The notes: generated from the sequence alone by a model not told the origin. Counted from the stretch's first letter, positions 34,837-44,521 are shown. The stretch: DNA of 64,000 bases from Roseomonas indoligenes (GCF_017813365.1 NZ_JAGIZA010000005.1:62001-126000); one strand, 5' to 3'. Made by a program: numbers and translations.

Positions 34837-35889
34837 TCAATCGCCCGTCTTCTTCTCCGCCGTGGCCGCCGCCTTCGACTGGCCCAGCTTCCGCAGGACG
34901 TTGAAGCCGCGCATCGCGTCGCGCACCGGCAGGGCCGGGCTGCCCACAACGTCCATACCGGCGGGAACATCCGCCATCACGCCCGCCTGCGCCCCGATCC
35001 GCGCCTTCGCGCCGATCGTCAGGTGCCCGACCATCCCCGCCTGTGCCGCCACGACGACATAGTCCTCCAGGGTGGTCGAGCCGGAGATGCCGGCCTGCGC
35101 CACGATGATGCAGCCTTGCCCCGTCCGGACGTTGTGCCCCAGCATCACCAAGTTATCCAGCCGCGTTCCCGGCCCGATCACCGTATCATTGCCCGAACCG
35201 CGGTCGATGCAGGCATTCGCCCCCACCTCCACCCCGTCCCCGAGGATCACCCGGCCGAGCTGAGGCACCGTGACGTGCCCACCCCGGGGCGTGGTGGCAA
35301 ACCCGAAGCCCTCGCTCCCGATTCGGCAGCCCGGATTCAGCGTCACCCGGTCGCCCGCCAGGCAGTGGGTGACAGTAACATGGGAGAAGATGCGGCAATC
35401 CGCCCCGAAAACGCAGTTCCGGCCGATATGAGCGTGGGGCCCGATAATGCAGCGGGGGCCAATCACGGCCCCGTCCTCGATTACGGCATAGGCGCCGATC
35501 TCGCAGCCCTCGCCGATCGTCGCTCCCTCACCCACCACGGCGGTCGGGTGCCGCTTTCCGCTGGCGGTAGCGGGCGGGTGCAGCAACGCAGCGATGCGGG
35601 CGAAGGCCAGCACCGGCGTGGGCGAGACGAGGGCAATGCAGCCTTCTGGCACCGCGCGGGCGTTCTCCGCGGCCAGCACGACGGCGCCGGCCCGGGTCTC
35701 CCGCAAGCTGTCGAGCCAGCGGCGCGCGTCGAGGAAGGAGACATCCTCCGGCCCCGCGGCGCCGAGAGTGGCCACGCTCGTGAAGAGGCGGTCCCCCGCC
35801 CCCTCCGGCACCTCCACCTCGGCCACCTCGGCCAGCCGCCAGAGCGGCAGCGGGCCGGCTACGGCGTGGAAGCGCGGATCCGCCGCCAC
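34837..35889 (-). CDS. lpxD: UDP-3-O-acylglucosamine N-acyltransferase
   Basis: Third enzyme of lipid A synthesis. Its 350 residues comprise an N-terminal uridine-binding domain (LAEVAEVEVPEG...VSFLDARRWLDSL), a left-handed beta-helix (HPTAVVGEGATIGEG onwards) and a C-terminal helix (VRDAMRGFNVLRKL). The catalytic His is in NLVMLGHNVRTGQG. The segment PGCRIGSEGFGFATTPRGGH is typical. The start is a GTG at 35889, four bases after the skp stop, with AAGGG just before it. Confidence 0.96.
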   Translation of the reverse strand: MAADPRFHAVAGPLPLWRLAEVAEVEVPEGAGDRLFTSVATLGAAGPEDVSFLDARRWLDSLRETRAGAVVLAAENARAVPEGCIALVSPTPVLAFARIAALLHPPATASGKRHPTAVVGEGATIGEGCEIGAYAVIEDGAVIGPRCIIGPHAHIGRNCVFGADCRIFSHVTVTHCLAGDRVTLNPGCRIGSEGFGFATTPRGGHVTVPQLGRVILGDGVEVGANACIDRGSGNDTVIGPGTRLDNLVMLGHNVRTGQGCIIVAQAGISGSTTLEDYVVVAAQAGMVGHLTIGAKARIGAQAGVMADVPAGMDVVGSPALPVRDAMRGFNVLRKLGQSKAAATAEKKTGD

Positions 35890-35893
35890 GCCC

Positions 35894-36697
35894 TTAGCGG
35901 CGCTGCTGCTGCGCCGGGGGCTGCTGCGCCGGACGCGCCGAGGCCGGCTGCCCGGCTCCCTGGGCCGTGGCCGGAGCGGCGGCCGGGGCCTGGCCCTCGG
36001 GCGGCAGGGTCACGTTGCGCAGAACGCGGTTCACCTGCTGGCTGATCTCGTCCGTGAGGTCGAACGGAGCATCGTTGAAGATGACCAGCGGGCGGGGCAG
36101 CACGAGGTTCACGTTGCGACTGGCCGCCACCTGACGGATCACCACGGCCAGGGCCTGCTCGATCTCCTGCAGCGCGGCCTGGGCCACCTGCTCGATCGCG
36201 CGGGAACGGTCGCGGAAGACGCGCTGGCTGTCCGTGATGCGCTCCTGCAGCTCGCGCTCCTTCGTACGGAGCTGCTCGGGGTTCATCGTGGCGCGCTGGT
36301 TAGCCAGTGCCTGCTGCTCCTCGCGCCAGCGGGTCTGCTCCCGCTGCAGGTCATCGTTCAGCTTCTGGCGCCGCTTCTCGATTTCCTCACGCACCGTATT
36401 GAAGGCGGTGGAGTTCCGCTGGATCTCCGGCACGTCGACGATGCCGACCACGGCCGCCGGCGGCGGCTGGCCCGGGGGAAGCGGCGCCGGGTTGGGCTGG
36501 GCGCGCTGCTGGGCCTGCTGCGGGGGCCGCTGCTGCGGCGGGCGCTGCGGCTGCTGCTGCTGCGCCGGGCGGGCCTGCCCGCCACCGCCGCCACCCTGGG
36601 GCGGAATGAAGAAGCCCGGGTCGCTCTGCGCCAGTGCGCTGCCGGCAGGGATCAGGAGCGCCGCAAGGGCGGCGAGCGCGGGGCGCGCGGACATCAT
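35894..36697 (-). CDS. skp: OmpH/Skp-family periplasmic chaperone with Pro/Gln-rich arms
   Basis: Carries unfolded outer membrane proteins through the periplasm. The signal peptide is MMSARPALAALAALLIPAGSALA. The Skp core starts at AAVVGIVDVPEIQRNS and contains the two long coiled-coil arms (VREEIEKRRQKLNDDLQREQTRWREEQQAL onwards). Between signal and core lie about 60 residues of Gly, Pro and Gln (GGGGGGQARPAQQQQPQRPP and similar). A second Pro/Ala/Gln tail of about 30 residues ends the protein. Most Skp proteins lack such arms and are nearer 160-200 residues than the 267 here. The ATG at 36697 follows GGAG. It is 22 bases downstream of bamA. Confidence 0.9.
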   Translation of the reverse strand: MMSARPALAALAALLIPAGSALAQSDPGFFIPPQGGGGGGQARPAQQQQPQRPPQQRPPQQAQQRAQPNPAPLPPGQPPPAAVVGIVDVPEIQRNSTAFNTVREEIEKRRQKLNDDLQREQTRWREEQQALANQRATMNPEQLRTKERELQERITDSQRVFRDRSRAIEQVAQAALQEIEQALAVVIRQVAASRNVNLVLPRPLVIFNDAPFDLTDEISQQVNRVLRNVTLPPEGQAPAAAPATAQGAGQPASARPAQQPPAQQQRR

Positions 36698-36719
36698 GCG
36701 AACTCCAGTCCTCTCGTTC

Positions 36720-39071
36720 TCAGAACCGCGTGCCGAAGCCGAAGCGGAACACCTGAGTCTTGTCATAGGATTCCTTCACCACGGCCTGAGCGAAGTCGAG
36801 GTTGATCAGGCCGAAGGGGCTCCGCCAGGAGACGCCGACGCCCGCGCCGACACGCGGCGTGGAGGTGTCGGCAATGTTGCTCCCGCTGCTGCTCCCGCTC
36901 AGCCCACCGACGTCGACGAAGGCGCGGCCGGTGATGCCGATCTCGTCCGGGATCGGCAACGGGAACCGGAACTCGGTGGTCTGGGTATAGAGCAGACGGC
37001 CGCCGAGGCTGTCCCGCGTGTTCAGGTCCCGCGGGCCGGCGCCGGCCACCTCGAAGCCGCGCAGGTTCTCGCCGCCGAGGAAGAAGCGGTCGACGATGCG
37101 CTCGTCCTTGCCGCCGAAGGGCTCCAGGTAGCCGACGGAGCCCTGGATCGCGAGCACGTAGTTGGGGTCGCCGAGCCAGCGCTCGAAGGGGATGTAGTAG
37201 GACCCGTCCACGCGGCCGCGCACGTAGCTCACATCGCCGCCGAGGCCGGCCACGTCGGTGCCGAGACGCAGCAGGTAGCCGCTATGCGGGTCCAGCCGGC
37301 TGTCGCGGCGGTCGTAGGTGAGGGTCTGGCCGATCTGCGAGAGCAGCGTCTCGCCCGCCTGCTCCTTGATGTAGATCGAGGAGTTGGTGTCCACGTTGTA
37401 GATGTTGCGGTGGGACAGCGTATAGGCCCAGGACTGGCGCAGGTACTCGTTGAACTCGTAGCCGGCACGCAGCGAGAAGCCGTAGCGGCGCTCCTCATAA
37501 CCCGAATAGGTCGTCAGGTTGCGGTTGATGTAGAAGATGTCGGCGCCCACGGCCAGGTTGCGGTCCTGGAAGGACGGGTCGGTCACCGAGAGGTCGAGCT
37601 GGCTGCGCTTCTGCGCGATCACGCCGTTGATGCGGCTGTCAATGCCGGTGCCGAGCAGGTTGCGCTCGCGCAGGCCGATATCCGCCAGCGCGCCGGCATC
37701 CGTGGAGTAGCCGCCGCCGAGCGAGACCTCGCCCGTCGCCCGCTCCGAGACGCTGGTGCCGAGCACGACGCGGTCCGGCGCGGAACCGGGCGTGGTGGAG
37801 ATGGTGGCGTCGTTGAAGTAGCCGAGGTCGCGGATGCGCTGGCGGGAGCGGCGGACCAGGGCCGCGTTGAAGGCGTCGCCCTCCGCAAGGCGGAACTCGC
37901 GGCGGATCACCCGGTCCTGCGTGCGGACGTTGCCGGTGATGTCGATCCGCTCGACGTAGAGGCGGTTGCCCTCCTTCACCTCGAAGGTGATGTCCACGGT
38001 GCCCGCATCCGTGTTGCGGACGATGCGCGGGGTCACCTCGACGAAGGGGGCGCCGAGCGCGTTGGCGCGGTCGGACATGGTCTCGGAGATGCGCTCGATC
38101 GAGTCCCCGTCGTACCAATCGCCGGACGACACATCGACGGTCGGGCGCAGCTGGTCCGCGGTGACGTTGCGGAGGGAGGAGGTCGTCTCGACCTTGCCCA
38201 GCCGGTAACGGCGCCCCTCGTTGATCGTATAGGTCACGAAGAAGCCGGAGCGGTCGGGCGCCAGCTCGGCCGCGGCGCCGGTAACGTTCACGTCGGCGTA
38301 GCCCTGGCGCAGGTAGAAGCGACGCAGCAGCTCGCGGTCGAAGTTCAGCCGCTCGGGGTCGTAGGTGTCGCTGGAGGAGAAGGGCCGGTACCAGGCCCCC
38401 TCGCGCGAGGCGACAATTTCCTTCAGCCGGCTGTCGGAGACACTGCGGTTGCCGACAAAGTTGATGCGGCTGATCAGCGCCACATCCGCCTCGTTGATCT
38501 CGTAGACGATGTCCACGCGGTTCTGGTCGAGCTGGATGATCTTCGGCTCGACCGTCGCGGAAAGGCGGCCGCGACGGGCATAGGCTTCTAGAATCCGCGC
38601 ACGGTCGGCCTGCGCGGCCTGGGTGGTGAAGACGGCGCGGGAGCGGAGCTGCGTCGCGTCGCGCAGGTTGTCGTCCGAGAGCTTGCTGTTCCCCTCGAAG
38701 GCAACGCGGTTGACGATGGGGTTCTCCTCCACCGTCACCAGGATGCGGTCGCCCTGCCGCGCCACGCGCACGTCCTTGAACAGGCCCGTGGCGTAGAGGG
38801 TACGGAGCGAGCGGTCGAGCCGGTCGCCCTCGAAGGCGTCGCCAGGCTGCAGCAGCATGTAGGAGCGGATCGTATCCGCCTCGATCCGCTGGTTGCCCTG
38901 GATGTCGATGCCCTGGACCGTGCCGGAGGCGGCGCGCACCGCCCTGGCAGGAGGACGCTGCGGCGCCTGGGCGGCGCGGCGGGTCTGCGCCTCGGCCTCA
39001 GCAATGGAGAGGACCGGCACAAGGCAGGTGGCGGCCAGGAGGAGGGCCCGGGAGAAAGGCGAGGCGTGCAA
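36720..39071 (-). CDS. bamA: Outer membrane protein assembly factor BamA
   Basis: Omp85 protein that inserts beta-barrels into the outer membrane. After a signal peptide (HASPFSRALLLAATCLVPVLSIAEAEA) come POTRA domains beginning VQGIDIQGNQRIEADTIRSYM. A 16-strand barrel follows, with VRGRVDGSYYIPF (the VRGF/Y motif region), and ends FRFGFGTRF with a terminal Phe. No ATG gives a proper signal peptide. A TTG at 39071 with AGGAT seven bases upstream does, giving 783 residues. A GTG at 39131 would add 20 Arg/Pro-rich residues. Its place between rseP and skp is the conserved one. Confidence 0.96.
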   Translation of the reverse strand: MHASPFSRALLLAATCLVPVLSIAEAEAQTRRAAQAPQRPPARAVRAASGTVQGIDIQGNQRIEADTIRSYMLLQPGDAFEGDRLDRSLRTLYATGLFKDVRVARQGDRILVTVEENPIVNRVAFEGNSKLSDDNLRDATQLRSRAVFTTQAAQADRARILEAYARRGRLSATVEPKIIQLDQNRVDIVYEINEADVALISRINFVGNRSVSDSRLKEIVASREGAWYRPFSSSDTYDPERLNFDRELLRRFYLRQGYADVNVTGAAAELAPDRSGFFVTYTINEGRRYRLGKVETTSSLRNVTADQLRPTVDVSSGDWYDGDSIERISETMSDRANALGAPFVEVTPRIVRNTDAGTVDITFEVKEGNRLYVERIDITGNVRTQDRVIRREFRLAEGDAFNAALVRRSRQRIRDLGYFNDATISTTPGSAPDRVVLGTSVSERATGEVSLGGGYSTDAGALADIGLRERNLLGTGIDSRINGVIAQKRSQLDLSVTDPSFQDRNLAVGADIFYINRNLTTYSGYEERRYGFSLRAGYEFNEYLRQSWAYTLSHRNIYNVDTNSSIYIKEQAGETLLSQIGQTLTYDRRDSRLDPHSGYLLRLGTDVAGLGGDVSYVRGRVDGSYYIPFERWLGDPNYVLAIQGSVGYLEPFGGKDERIVDRFFLGGENLRGFEVAGAGPRDLNTRDSLGGRLLYTQTTEFRFPLPIPDEIGITGRAFVDVGGLSGSSSGSNIADTSTPRVGAGVGVSWRSPFGLINLDFAQAVVKESYDKTQVFRFGFGTRF

Positions 39072-39208
39072 GGCGTGATCCTGTGCCGGCGGTTCCGGTT
39101 CGCGGGGCCGCAACCTAGCGGAGGGGGCCACCTGTTGCCACCCCCGCGAAGGTTTCAGTCACATCTCCCGGAAAATGTGGCCTTTCGGTCCGGGAGGCTG
39201 GGAACCCT

Positions 39209-40336
39209 TCAGCTGAACAGCCCGTGGACCCAGCGGAACAGGCCGAAGCTGGAGAGGTCGTTCCAGGTGGCGAAGACGAACAGGGTGGCCAGCACGGCGA
39301 GCCCGGCCCGGAAACCGTACTCGACGGCGCGCGGCGGGAGGGGACGGCCACGAATGGCCTCCAGCGCGTAGAAGACGAGGTGCCCGCCATCCAGCACGGG
39401 GATGGGAAAGAGGTTGATGAGGGCCAGGTTCACCGAGAGAATCGCCATGAAGGAGATGAGGCTGGCGAGCCCGAGAGTCGCCACCTGGCCGGAGAGCTGC
39501 GCGATCCGAAGCGGCCCGCCGATCTCCTCCGTGCCGCGCTGGCCGGAGATCATCTGCCAGATCCCGCCCAAGGTCTGCGCCGTGACCTCGCCGGTGTAGG
39601 CGATGCCGCCCCAGATCGCGGAGAAGGGATCCGTCTTCTCGTAGGAGGGCACGCCGCCGCCGACTCCGAGCATCCCGACGGGCGCGGCCCCTTCCGCGGT
39701 GCCGGGGCGCGGGGCGGGAGTGGCGCTCAGGCTGCGCTCCTCGCCCTCGCGCAGCACGCGGATGGTCACGCGCTGGTTGGCGCGTGGCTGGATGTAGGCC
39801 TGGACCTGCTCGAAGCGGGTCACGGGCTGCTCGTCCAGCGCCACGATCCGGTCGCCGGGCAGGATCCCCGCCGCCTGCGCCGCTCCGCCCTCTACCACGG
39901 AGGCGACGGTGGTGTTCCCCACCGGGCGCCCCACCGCAATGAACAGGGCGGAGAAGAGCACCGCAGCCAGGATGAAATTGGCGATGGGCCCGGCCGCCAC
40001 GACGATGGCGCGGTCCAGCACGGGCTTGTCGTGGTAGCGCGGGCCACGCGGGTCATGCGCCGGGGCGACATCGCCCGAATCGGTCACGTCCCCGGCGCCG
40101 TCCTGCCCATAGAGCTTGACGTAGCCGCCCAGCGGCAGCCAGCCGATCTGCCATTCCGTGCCGCGCCGGTCCGTCCAGGCCGCGATGGAGCGGCCGAAGC
40201 CGATGGAGAATCGCTCCACATAGATCCCCCGCCAGCGGGCGGCGGCGTAGTGGCCGAGCTCGTGGAAGAAAACGAGCACGCCCAGCACCACCACGAAGGC
40301 GAGCACGGTGCGGAAGGGGTCGGGGAGGAATTCCAC
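39209..40336 (-). CDS. rseP: Site-2 intramembrane zinc metalloprotease RseP
   Basis: Cuts membrane-bound anti-sigma factors and signal-peptide remnants. HELGH is at residues 25-29 in the first membrane segment (VLAFVVVLGVLVFFHELGHYAAARWRG). A periplasmic PDZ domain (VVEGGAAQAAGILPGDRIVALDEQPV) follows. The third zinc ligand is in NLFPIPVLDGGHLVFYALEAIRGR. The GTG start at 40336 has AGGA seven bases upstream and gives 375 residues. It follows dxr by 37 bases. No rseA is near, so the substrate here is unknown. Confidence 0.95.
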   Translation of the reverse strand: MEFLPDPFRTVLAFVVVLGVLVFFHELGHYAAARWRGIYVERFSIGFGRSIAAWTDRRGTEWQIGWLPLGGYVKLYGQDGAGDVTDSGDVAPAHDPRGPRYHDKPVLDRAIVVAAGPIANFILAAVLFSALFIAVGRPVGNTTVASVVEGGAAQAAGILPGDRIVALDEQPVTRFEQVQAYIQPRANQRVTIRVLREGEERSLSATPAPRPGTAEGAAPVGMLGVGGGVPSYEKTDPFSAIWGGIAYTGEVTAQTLGGIWQMISGQRGTEEIGGPLRIAQLSGQVATLGLASLISFMAILSVNLALINLFPIPVLDGGHLVFYALEAIRGRPLPPRAVEYGFRAGLAVLATLFVFATWNDLSSFGLFRWVHGLFS

Positions 40337-40373
40337 GGTCGGTCCTAAGAAGGGCGGGCCTGAGAGGGGCGGT

Positions 40374-41543
40374 TCAGGCGGCGAGGCCGAGCCGGCCGGC
40401 GATCCGGCCGGCCTCGGCCCGCACCTCGGCATCGAGGGCGAGCACGGCTTCGAGCGTGGGCAGGGCGGGCGCCCCCAGCCGCTCCATCGTCGCCTCGACC
40501 ACCCGGGCGATGTCCAGGAAGCCGAGACGCCGGGAGAGGAACCGTTCCACCGCCACCTCGTTCGCCGCGTTCAGGATGGTGGGGACCCCTGCCCCCGCCA
40601 GCAAGGCCTCCCGCGCCAGTCGAAGGGCGGGGAAGCGCAACTCGTCCGGGGCGGAGAACTCCAGCCGGCCCAACGCGGCAAGGTCGAGGCGCGGCACGTC
40701 GGCCCGCATTCGATTGGGCCAGGCCAGGGCATGGGCGATCGGGGTCCGCATGTCCGGGGAACCCAGATGGGCCAGCAGCGAGCCGTCCGCGTATTGCACC
40801 ATCCCGTGCACACTGGATTGCGGGTGGACCAGCACCTCAATTCGCGCGGGATCGACCGGGAAGAGGCGGGCGGCCTCGATCACCTCCAGCCCCTTGTTGA
40901 ACATGGTGGCGCTGTCGATGCTGATTTTGGCGCCCATGGACCAGACCGGGTGCTTCAGGGCGCGCTCGGGCGTCGCCGCCCGCATCTCCGCCTCGCTCGC
41001 CGTGCGGAAGGGGCCGCCAGAGGCAGTGATGATGATCTTCTCGATCATCGCGGGGTCGCGGGCATCGAGCGCCTGGAAGACCGCGTTGTGCTCCGAGTCG
41101 ACGGGCAGCAGCGTGACGCTTGCATCCCGCACGGCGGCCAGCACGATCTCGCCGGCGCAGACCAGCGCCTCCTTGTTCGCCAGGGCCAGCGTGCCGCCGC
41201 GGCGGATAGCTGCCAGGGTCGGGCCAAGACCGGCCGCGCCGACGATGGCGGCCATGGTCCAGTCGGCGGGGCGGGACGCCGCCTCCAGCACCGCTTCCTC
41301 GCCTGCCGCAGACTCGATTCCGCTGCCGGAGAGCGCCTCCCGCAGCGCGGGCAGGCCGGCGGGATCGGCGAGCACGGCCACGCGGGCGCGGTGCTTCCTG
41401 GCGCAGGCGGCCAGGGCGGCGGCGTCGCGGCCGGCGACCAGCGCCTCCACGGCGAACTCGCCCTCCGCCGCCTCGTCCAGCAGGGCCAGGGTGCTGCGCC
41501 CGACCGATCCGGTGGCGCCGAGGATGGTGACTGTCTTGGTCAT
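40374..41543 (-). CDS. dxr: 1-deoxy-D-xylulose 5-phosphate reductoisomerase
   Basis: Second step of the MEP isoprenoid pathway, giving the precursors that UppS, encoded two genes upstream, turns into the undecaprenyl carrier. NADPH site VTILGATGSVGRSTLALL at residues 5-22; ALANKEALVCAG; the metal/substrate region LPVDSEHNAVFQAL; ITASGGPFR; and MFNKGLEVIEAA followed by VLVHPQSSVHGMVQYADGS. ATG 41543 follows the cdsA stop by one base and gives 389 residues. Confidence 0.96.
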   Translation of the reverse strand: MTKTVTILGATGSVGRSTLALLDEAAEGEFAVEALVAGRDAAALAACARKHRARVAVLADPAGLPALREALSGSGIESAAGEEAVLEAASRPADWTMAAIVGAAGLGPTLAAIRRGGTLALANKEALVCAGEIVLAAVRDASVTLLPVDSEHNAVFQALDARDPAMIEKIIITASGGPFRTASEAEMRAATPERALKHPVWSMGAKISIDSATMFNKGLEVIEAARLFPVDPARIEVLVHPQSSVHGMVQYADGSLLAHLGSPDMRTPIAHALAWPNRMRADVPRLDLAALGRLEFSAPDELRFPALRLAREALLAGAGVPTILNAANEVAVERFLSRRLGFLDIARVVEATMERLGAPALPTLEAVLALDAEVRAEAGRIAGRLGLAA

Positions 41544-41544
41544 G

Positions 41545-42420
41545 TTACCGCCAGAGGGCGCCACCGTAGCCCAGGACAATGGCGAGGAGCATGGCGGCAG
41601 GCGCTGCGGCGAGCAGCCCGTCCAGCCGGTCCAGCAAGCCCCCGTGGCCGGGGATGAGGCTGGAGGTGTCCTTCACCTTGAACTGGCGCTTGATGGCGGA
41701 TTCGAAGAGATCGCCGGCCTGGGTGGCAACGGCGAGGACAGCGGCCACGGCCGCCGCGCGCCAAGCGCTGCCCGGCGCGAGGAAGGGCGCCGCCGCCGCG
41801 CCGATCGCCATCGCGAGCAACAGCCCGCCAGCCGCACCGGTCCAGGTCTTGCCGGGGGAGACCTGCGGCCAGAGCTTCGGCCCGCCGAAGGCGCGGCCGG
41901 CCACATAGCCGCCGATGTCGCTGGCCCAGACGGTGAGCAGGAGGAAAAGAAGGTTCGCCCGCCCCGCCTCGTTCTCGTGCCGCAACTCGATGAGGCAGAG
42001 GAAAGCCACGCCGATATAGAGCACGCCCAAGGCCAGCCGCAGCGCCGGCTGGTGCGGCCGGTCCCGCCCGCGCAGCCGTTCCGCCCAGGCCCAGGTGAGC
42101 AGGAAGCCGCCCACCAGCACGATCGCGGCGGCCAGCGGATGCTCCGCGACGGAGAGGGCGCCCGCGACGAAGACGGCCGCGGGCACCCCGGCCCCCGGCA
42201 GGCGCGCGGTCCGCAGCCCGCAGAGATGCACCCATTCCCAGGTCAGGATCGCCGCCGCTACGGCCAGGAGCAGGGTATAGGCATTGGCGCCGAGCCAGAC
42301 GCAGAGCAGCGCCGCCGGCCCCAGCACAAGGGCGGAGAGGACTCGCTTGCGGAGGTCGCGCCAGTCCTTTCCGGGCCTCGTGCCCGGCTGCGGGCCGGGA
42401 CCTGGTGCCGGGTCAGCCAT
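41545..42420 (-). CDS. cdsA: Phosphatidate cytidylyltransferase
   Basis: Makes CDP-diacylglycerol for phospholipid synthesis. A 291-residue membrane protein with seven or eight hydrophobic segments and the CDS signature in its C-terminal half: SDIGGYVAGRAFGGPKLWP, SPGKTWTGAAGG, then KRQFKVKDTSSLIPGHGGLLDRLDG. The ATG at 42420 overlaps the uppS stop by eight bases. The N-terminus before the first membrane segment is Pro/Gly-rich. Confidence 0.95.
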   Translation of the reverse strand: MADPAPGPGPQPGTRPGKDWRDLRKRVLSALVLGPAALLCVWLGANAYTLLLAVAAAILTWEWVHLCGLRTARLPGAGVPAAVFVAGALSVAEHPLAAAIVLVGGFLLTWAWAERLRGRDRPHQPALRLALGVLYIGVAFLCLIELRHENEAGRANLLFLLLTVWASDIGGYVAGRAFGGPKLWPQVSPGKTWTGAAGGLLLAMAIGAAAAPFLAPGSAWRAAAVAAVLAVATQAGDLFESAIKRQFKVKDTSSLIPGHGGLLDRLDGLLAAAPAAMLLAIVLGYGGALWR

Positions 42421-43162
42421 TCCGCGCGCCGAAGCGGCGATCGCGGCGATGAAACTCGGTGATTGCCTCTCGCAGGTGCTCGGCGCCGTAATCCGGCCAG
42501 AGCACGGGCTGGAAGACCAGTTCCGCATAGGCGGCCTGCCAGAGCAGGAAGTTGGAGATCCGCTTCTCCCCGGAGGTGCGGATGATCAGGTCCGGGTCCG
42601 GCATCTCGGCCGTCTCCAGCTCGCCCGCCAAGGCGGCCTCGTCGATGGCCTCCGGGGCGATCTCCCCGGCCGCGGCGCGCAGGGCGAGGCGGCGAGCCGC
42701 CGCCGTGATTTCCGCCCGCCCGCCATAGGACAGGGCGACGTTGAGGTTCAGCCGGGTATTCCCCGCCGTCTCGGCCTCGGCGCGCCGGATCTCGGCCAGC
42801 ATCCCCGGGCCGAAGGCCGTGCGGTCACCGATGACGCGCAGCCGCACCCCGTTCTCTACGAGTTGCCGGACCTCGTGGCGGAGGTAGTGGCGCATCAGCC
42901 CCGTCAGGTCCCGCACCTCGTCGGCAGGGCGCCGCCAGTTCTCGCTGCTGAAGGCGAAGAGGGTGAGCCAGGACACGCCCTGCCCCGCCGCCGCCTCCAC
43001 GACGCGTCGGGTCGCCTCCGCCCCGGCCTTGTGGCCGAGGGCGCGCGGTACCCCACGGGCCGCGGCCCAGCGCCCGTTGCCATCCATGATGATCCCGACA
43101 TGGACGGGGGCGGGCGGGGTGTTACCCCCGGCTGTCAGGACGGGCTGTGTCGCGGCGCTCAT
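42413..43162 (-). CDS. uppS: Di-trans,poly-cis-undecaprenyl diphosphate synthase
   Basis: Adds isopentenyl units to make the C55 lipid carrier of wall and envelope polysaccharides. Cis-prenyltransferase marks: HVGIIMDGNGRWAAARG with the catalytic Asp, GHKAGAE, LTLFAFSSENWRRP, and the late DLIIRTSGEKRISNFLLWQAAYAEL. The 249-residue length is normal. ATG 43162 is 13 bases after frr. Confidence 0.97.
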   Translation of the reverse strand: MSAATQPVLTAGGNTPPAPVHVGIIMDGNGRWAAARGVPRALGHKAGAEATRRVVEAAAGQGVSWLTLFAFSSENWRRPADEVRDLTGLMRHYLRHEVRQLVENGVRLRVIGDRTAFGPGMLAEIRRAEAETAGNTRLNLNVALSYGGRAEITAAARRLALRAAAGEIAPEAIDEAALAGELETAEMPDPDLIIRTSGEKRISNFLLWQAAYAELVFQPVLWPDYGAEHLREAITEFHRRDRRFGARNG

Positions 43163-43175
43163 GGAGGTGGACGGC

Positions 43176-43748
43176 TCAGACGGCCTTGATGTCCTTTTCC
43201 TTGTCGGCCAAGGCCACGTCTACTTTCTTCACGTACTCGTCCGTCAGCTTCTGCACGTCGTCGGACCACCGCTTTGCGTCATCCTTGGAGATCTCGGACT
43301 TGGTCTCCCAGCCCTTGATCGTCTCCATGCCGTCGCGGCGCACGCCGCGGACGGCGACCTTCGTCGCCTCGGAGTACCGCGCGGCCTGCTTGGCAAGATC
43401 GTTCCGGCGCTCCTGGGTCAGCGGCGGCAGGGGCACGCGGATCACCTGCCCCTCGGCCTGCGGGTTCAGGCCGAGATTCGCATCGCGGATCGCGACTTCC
43501 ACCTGCTTGGTGATGGAGCGGTCGAAGACCTGCACGGAGAGGAGCCCGGGACCGGCCACGGAGATGCCGGCCACCTGGTTCAGCGGCTGGTTCGTGCCGT
43601 AGGCCTCCACCCGGATCGGTTCCAGCAGCGCCGGGCTGGCGCGGCCGGTGCGAAGGCCGGAGAATTCCTTCTTCAGCGTCTCCATCGCGCCGTCCATGCG
43701 GCGGACCAGGTCTTTCCGGAGGTCGGGGAAGTTCGGCGGGGCGGCCAT
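43176..43748 (-). CDS. frr: Ribosome recycling factor
   Basis: With EF-G splits the ribosome after termination. 190 residues, including GLRTGRASPALLEPIRVEAYG, ATKVAVRGVRRDGMETIKG and a C-terminal helical domain ending LTDEYVKKVDVALADKEKDIKAV. ATG 43748, ten bases after pyrH. The order rpsB-tsf-pyrH-frr is conserved across bacteria. Confidence 0.97.
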   Translation of the reverse strand: MAAPPNFPDLRKDLVRRMDGAMETLKKEFSGLRTGRASPALLEPIRVEAYGTNQPLNQVAGISVAGPGLLSVQVFDRSITKQVEVAIRDANLGLNPQAEGQVIRVPLPPLTQERRNDLAKQAARYSEATKVAVRGVRRDGMETIKGWETKSEISKDDAKRWSDDVQKLTDEYVKKVDVALADKEKDIKAV

Positions 43749-43758
43749 GGCGTGTCCC

Positions 43759-44478
43759 TCAGCTCTCGTGAACCGTCGTGAACTTGCCCTCGCCCTTCAT
43801 GACGGCGGTGAAGGCACCGGGTTCGTGGATATTGAAGACAATGATCGGCAGCTTGTTCTCACGGGCCAGGGAGATGGCGGCGGCGTCCATCACGGCCAGG
43901 TCGCGGGACAGCATGTCCAAATAGGTCAGCGCGTCATAGCGCTCCGCATCCGGGTTCTTGCGGGGGTCGGAGGTGTAGACGCCGTCCACCTGCGTGCCCT
44001 TCAGCAGGGCGTCGCATCCCATTTCCGCGGCGCGGAGGGCGGCCGCCGTGTCGGTGGTGAAGAACGGGTTGCCCGTGCCGGCGGCGAAGATCACCGCCCG
44101 GCCCTTCTCCATGTGCCGCACGGCGCGGCGGCGGATGAAGGGCTCGCAGAGGCTGGCCATAGGAATAGCGGACTGGACGCGCGTCGGCACCCCCGCCTTC
44201 TCCAGCGCGTTCTGCATCGCCAAGGCGTTGATAACGGTGGCGAGCATGCCCATGCCGTCGGCCTGGGCACGGTCCATCCCGGCCGCGGCGCCGGAGACCC
44301 CGCGGAAGATGTTGCCCCCGCCGATCACGAGCCCGACCTGGATTCCCAACCGGGCGACGGCCGCGATGTCCTCGGCGATCGCGCTCACCGTGCCGCTGTC
44401 CAGCCCATACTGGCCGGAGCCCATCAGGGCCTCCCCGGAAACCTTCAGCAGGACGCGCTTGTAGCGAGGGGAGGTCAT
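43759..44478 (-). CDS. pyrH: Uridylate kinase
   Basis: Phosphorylates UMP to UDP; bacterial type of the amino acid kinase fold, 239 residues. [13 protein letters not shown] at the phosphate end, [57 protein letters not shown] and [24 protein letters not shown] use ATG 44478 ([12 protein letters not shown]). It is separated from tsf by 144 bases containing two hairpins, so it may be expressed less than tsf. Confidence 0.97.
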   Translation of the reverse strand: MTSPRYKRVLLKVSGEALMGSGQYGLDSGTVSAIAEDIAAVARLGIQVGLVIGGGNIFRGVSGAAAGMDRAQADGMGMLATVINALAMQNALEKAGVPTRVQSAIPMASLCEPFIRRRAVRHMEKGRAVIFAAGTGNPFFTTDTAAALRAAEMGCDALLKGTQVDGVYTSDPRKNPDAERYDALTYLDMLSRDLAVMDAAAISLARENKLPIIVFNIHEPGAFTAVMKGEGKFTTVHES

Positions 44479-44521
44479 TCTTCTCTGCGGTCCCGGGCGG
44501 CTGACGAAATTAGAAGGCGCC

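Noticed and set aside
36234-38591. Plus-strand open frame of 785 codons opposite skp and bamA
   Set aside because: The translation is a Val/Ala/Asp/His-rich shadow of the bamA reading frame, without signal, domain or ribosome binding site.
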